DNA from: JANNRW01 sp031401815
Lineage (GTDB): Bacteria; Desulfobacterota; Desulfuromonadia; Geobacterales; DSM-12255
Direction of reading: 5' to 3'
DNA length: 43,211 bases
Assembly (NCBI GenBank): GCA_031401815.1
Contig: JANNRW010000375.1
Span: 1-43,211 of the forward strand
How positions within the stretch are numbered: position 1 is the stretch's first letter; every line of letters begins with the position of its first letter. Shown here in pieces: positions 40,801-43,211 of this stretch. Position numbers and translations under genes: made by a program. Below the pieces are notes generated by a model that made no database searches, was not told the DNA's origin, and worked only from the letters and a program-made list of their open reading frames with translations.

Positions 40801-42583
40801 TACCGACACCGGCTCTGCCTGCCCGAATGTAGTCTATAACCTGACAGTCCCCACTGAAACCAACAGTACTGACTTTGATGCATCGCTGCTGAATACCGCG
40901 TCGTTGACTCTCGGTTCCGGTCAGCTCGGCTCTGCTACGCTTACAGTTTCTGCCAAGTCAACGGCAACAAAAAATGCGTTCAACATAAGCACCATTCATG
41001 TTGGAGCAGGCGGTCACACCTCACCTGCTGATGTTACGGTACGTTCCACAGTCAACAATCCGATGCTTCACAACTCGGATAATGTCAATTCAACGAAATG
41101 GAGCGTAAGTGGTGGCTGGGGTATCCCCAACGGAAGATACGGCGAGATAAGATGTGAGACTTGCCATGTCGGCGGCGGTGGAGACACGAGTAATGCAAAG
41201 AGGATCAACGAAAGAATCTATACTCCATATACATCAGGTGCTGCTCCAAAATTCCCCGGAGATGGCCAGACAGTGGCGTATCGCCGCTATATTGGTGTCT
41301 CTCCGACCCAGCCGGTGCTAGGCTGGGATGCCGGAGCAACCCCACGTGCCGGTTCGACAAGAGTTTGCGAGGTATGTCACACCTATGATGCCTCAAGAAC
41401 TAACGGAGCAATGGCGCACCCGTATTCAACCGGGGCAACACTTGGAAATCATTTCAATACAGACGGCACTGACTGTACCCGCTGTCACAAGCATAACCTT
41501 GGTTTCGGTGCTGCAAACATGCTCTGCACCGGTTGCCATGGCAACAATGCTGTAACAGAAATCAACGCTGCCAACAGATTTGTGGTTGCCCCTCCGACCA
41601 CCACAACAGGTGCCACCGGAACGCTCACCGGAACCGGTTTGGTCAGCAACAATCCCAAGGTTGGTGCACATCAGACACATCTTCAGTTGCTGAACGGCTT
41701 CACCAACTACAGCTCGGTTGATTTCCGTTGTGTCGGCTGTCATGGTAACGGATCGGGTAACGGTACGATACCGACTAATTTCACTCATGCTGATGGCAGT
41801 TCTATCCCTGTATTCCAGGGTCTGGCTAATAACAGGGGGGCTCGGACACCGTCATTCAGCAGTGCAAACCTGACCTGTTCCAACACCTACTGTCATAATC
41901 CGGCTGGAACCGGTGGCACCCTGGCTGCTGCCAACTCCGGATCTGCAATCTTCCCGTCATGGACAACTGCCGGCTACATTGCTGACGGCACTGCCAAGAC
42001 AGACAATAACTGCAACCGCTGCCACAAGGTTCCGGGTAGCCCGGGGTTCAGTTTCCAGGCTTCGCACTCCGAAACTACAGTTGTGGGTTATGACTGTACC
42101 GGTTGTCACGGTCATAATGGCGACAGTGCTGGCGAAGTCGGCAAGCGCCATATCGATGGTATCAGATACGCCGGTGGAAATTGCAATCACTGCCATGGTT
42201 ATGATTCAACAGATGCCGGTTCAACCTGGTTGCCGGCGCTGAATGTTGCCGGAGGCTCAGGAGCCGGTCTTCATGCCAAGCATATCAATTTCATAAAGTC
42301 ACGACTGAATATCGCTTCTCTTACTCCAGTAGGCCAGATATACGGCGCAGGTGAACCGATGGCTATCTGCGGAAGCTGTCATAGCAACAACACGTCGGAT
42401 CATACACCTGGACAGACTGGTTCACGCCTGATCAACTTCGGAAGTGGCTCAAACACTATGGGTTCCGGTTATATTGGCAGCATGACTCTACAGTTCGGAC
42501 CTTCGAATCCATCGTTCGACACCGGACCAAAAAACTGTTCAAACCTGCTCTGTCACTATGCGACAACGCCAAGCTGGTATTAA
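37802..42583 (+). CDS. Adhesin-like Ig-domain protein with C-terminal multiheme cytochrome domain
   Basis: A 1593-residue exported protein. An N-terminal hydrophobic segment (IGLIAIFTLLISLFIYDG, residues about 20-37) is a signal peptide or anchor. Residues about 40-1110 have no heme motif: Thr/Ser/Ala-rich beta modules, a fibronectin-III-like module near 420-530, two homologous 102-residue Ig-like repeats carrying TLYPWAKDAA and TLYPWVRDAA (about 540-740), and NEW3-like beta domains. Residues about 1118-1593 carry nine CxxCH and two CxxxxCH motifs. The layout suggests a surface binding stalk carrying an electron-transfer head. It follows the first cytochrome by 70 nt, so they probably share a transcript. 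Confidence 0.8.
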   Translation: MRMGKIIVKNISYMGWKARIGLIAIFTLLISLFIYDGLYRARGSIATVVTGTAWQSVHAAAPAAAVGKNNNYVVTSSAGYTPAAGSSRLLLVSVYYELVTASMPNNGMTVTYGGATVNPIVTTTGTARTAHVWLGYVADANIPAGSSTVTATYTRNSVATTVSSVAIKVGTYNGVDQGSPIVGSTVNQAANVTVAGAAAVSYVTGGKTVVATSNGGVTATPAYTATPTLTTNAGATSTTGQSAYIAETAAHASSSSGTVSITYSGTTTANSTIAVASLRPAVTTLGIGINGTSANVAPGAANQKLGGFSLVTGSAGTTDSITDLTVTTTGYNAIGSISIWNEAGSTQYFTTVNNPASNTIAFSGGTPLPVTSTAANFKIQVTYKTRGGGAPSGLTSTTAYVSALTSTNTLAGSDSAETTLTLSNVHAASTWGTCTASDNQVLLNWTKGTGTQSLIIVRYTNAASDTTKPVDGNTYTVGTGFGTGGTIRYNGAGTTYTDTSGVVNGTTYYYKIFEYDTYNNYYNASDVWTPALTPVTSDPEPPVVAPGFAASTPVNTVNIPITDGSFFATDVGSGVAGYFITLNATPPSAGAGGWSASPHTTFTVAGEGVYTLYPWAKDAASQVSAVYSAPLTVTVDLTKPTVTAFSVTYDYVPGSAVKTFQIPVGSFTGSDTGGSGLNAYMITTTATAPANNDPNWLGSPPASYTVVSDNDYTLYPWVRDAAGNVSNLFGSPRTVKVDTTPPSGMLPSSPADEAIDLPQATSVSSTPATDGSGVGGILYQFQLDGDDASSINSGWQASTTYSPSLVKGVRYVWKVKAKDNLGLESAYSTPRSFTIIAPCVRNNPTLTLLTTSGGIAKTITAFEGTADYELKIWNNDTGDCGSTTFNLSLADVVPGDYTGHFLPTVFTENSLTTIAVNLPTGGTSTKVVQAKSAPDEDTGVMSTTATAAADPNHQAQTTGFVQTTLNVVTCVAKTPLLIVGPDSGYVNRAGKFVYTITVKNTDTGSACPNVVYNLTVPTETNSTDFDASLLNTASLTLGSGQLGSATLTVSAKSTATKNAFNISTIHVGAGGHTSPADVTVRSTVNNPMLHNSDNVNSTKWSVSGGWGIPNGRYGEIRCETCHVGGGGDTSNAKRINERIYTPYTSGAAPKFPGDGQTVAYRRYIGVSPTQPVLGWDAGATPRAGSTRVCEVCHTYDASRTNGAMAHPYSTGATLGNHFNTDGTDCTRCHKHNLGFGAANMLCTGCHGNNAVTEINAANRFVVAPPTTTTGATGTLTGTGLVSNNPKVGAHQTHLQLLNGFTNYSSVDFRCVGCHGNGSGNGTIPTNFTHADGSSIPVFQGLANNRGARTPSFSSANLTCSNTYCHNPAGTGGTLAAANSGSAIFPSWTTAGYIADGTAKTDNNCNRCHKVPGSPGFSFQASHSETTVVGYDCTGCHGHNGDSAGEVGKRHIDGIRYAGGNCNHCHGYDSTDAGSTWLPALNVAGGSGAGLHAKHINFIKSRLNIASLTPVGQIYGAGEPMAICGSCHSNNTSDHTPGQTGSRLINFGSGSNTMGSGYIGSMTLQFGPSNPSFDTGPKNCSNLLCHYATTPSWY

Positions 42584-42646
42584 GAAGACATGTTGAAAAT
42601 ATCGTAATCAAAGCAGAATAAATTAACAGGAAAAGGGGAGGAGTGC

Positions 42647-43211
42647 ATGAAGAAGTATTTCAGTTTTGTTGGTAGTTTGACATTGTTGTTTGGTCTACTG
42701 GTGCTACTGTTATTATCCATGCCACAGGAGTCAGTATCAGCACCGCTTGCCACCTGCAGTAACGGCGGACTTTCAGGATGCCACTTTACCAACAGCATGG
42801 TAAAGGACGGTACTGCCCGGAACAACCCGCCTGGCAGATTCCTCGGTACACACGCGAGGCACTCGGGATATTCGACATCCTCAGCAAAACGTGAATATAC
42901 CTATGTGTGTACCTCATGTCACGGCAATGCCGGTGGTTACAGCAGCACCCATCAGAACGGATTCAAGAACATATCCGGTTCTGCTCTGCCCGGCAACAGG
43001 TACTCTCCCGGCAAGAGTATTGCCAATACCAATACTCCGACGTTCGGTAACTGCGGTAACATCTACTGCCACAGTTCCGGTCGTGCAACCGGCATGGGGC
43101 AGCGACAGTACAGCTCCGCCAAATGGGGAGGCGGCGGGGAATGCCGTGCCTGCCACGGCGGCCGTGTCTCTGCAGTCGGTGCTCCGGCACGCAGTACAGG
43201 CAACTTTACCC
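42647..43211 (+). CDS. Third multiheme c-type cytochrome, cut by the window edge
   Basis: ATG 42647 has GGGGAGG upstream. The visible 188 codons have a signal peptide (LLFGLLVLLLLSMPQESVSA), then a CSNGGLSGCH segment (C-x7-CH), CTSCH, CGNIYCH (CxxxxCH) and CRACH, with an SSG spacing after CxxxxCH like the first cytochrome. It continues past the right edge. Arrangement and sequence style match the two preceding genes, so it belongs to the same electron-transfer cluster. Confidence 0.85.
   Translation, partial: MKKYFSFVGSLTLLFGLLVLLLLSMPQESVSAPLATCSNGGLSGCHFTNSMVKDGTARNNPPGRFLGTHARHSGYSTSSAKREYTYVCTSCHGNAGGYSSTHQNGFKNISGSALPGNRYSPGKSIANTNTPTFGNCGNIYCHSSGRATGMGQRQYSSAKWGGGGECRACHGGRVSAVGAPARSTGNFT

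Noticed and set aside
1..43211. CRISPR array or insertion sequence
   Set aside because: No regularly spaced identical repeats, transposase motifs or terminal inverted repeats were seen; the only repeats are coding modules.

Overview
The window holds the right-hand part of a podovirus-like prophage (about 1-32574) followed by host chromosome (about 32575-43211). The host genes are three very large or exported multiheme c-type cytochromes with mixed CxxCH and CxxxxCH motifs. This combination is typical of Geobacter-type Desulfuromonadales (dissimilatory metal reducers), so the host is most likely a member of the Geobacterales. Species cannot be fixed from sequence alone.

Prophage, left to right, all on the + strand: the tail of an unknown gene; a scaffold-like protein; the major capsid protein, followed by a strong terminator; two small unknown proteins; a methyltransferase-GT9 glycosyltransferase fusion; two connector/adaptor proteins; a tail nozzle-like protein; three consecutive tail-fibre genes that look like one modular fibre split into three; a tail-fibre assembly chaperone; an unknown gene; and four probable internal (ejected) virion proteins. 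Next comes a 4189-residue polyvalent protein carrying a pyrophosphatase-like domain, a DarB-like N6-methylase plus SF2 helicase, a HExxGH peptidase, a ParB-like domain and a helical C-terminus. A separate 90-codon ORF with its own ribosome-binding site is nested out of frame in a disordered linker of this giant gene. The fibre tip and the 5' half of the chaperone gene form a distinctly AT-rich exchanged cassette.

After the giant gene there is a candidate promoter with a perfect-arm inverted repeat, then four tightly overlapping genes (27723-30362). Three of them encode Sec-exported proteins: a fibre-like protein with a signal peptide, an 87-residue peptide with a CxxCH heme motif, and a 190-residue unknown. 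This is the best candidate for an undescribed lysogenic-conversion or surface module. Lysis genes follow: a small membrane protein, a zinc-ribbon microprotein, a GH19 endolysin, a holin candidate and a membrane-anchored periplasmic protein. The prophage ends in the 3' half of a tRNA-Leu(CAG), the att site. No integrase, terminase, portal or repressor is visible, so these must lie to the left. The geometry predicts an intact tRNA-Leu at the left end.

Host part: a bidirectional terminator-like hairpin, a good -24/-12 (sigma-54) promoter, then the cytochrome genes. The first has about 39 putative heme sites in 1579 residues. The second is an adhesin-like/Ig-domain protein with 11 C-terminal heme sites. 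The third is cut by the window edge. They probably form an extracellular electron-transfer cluster.
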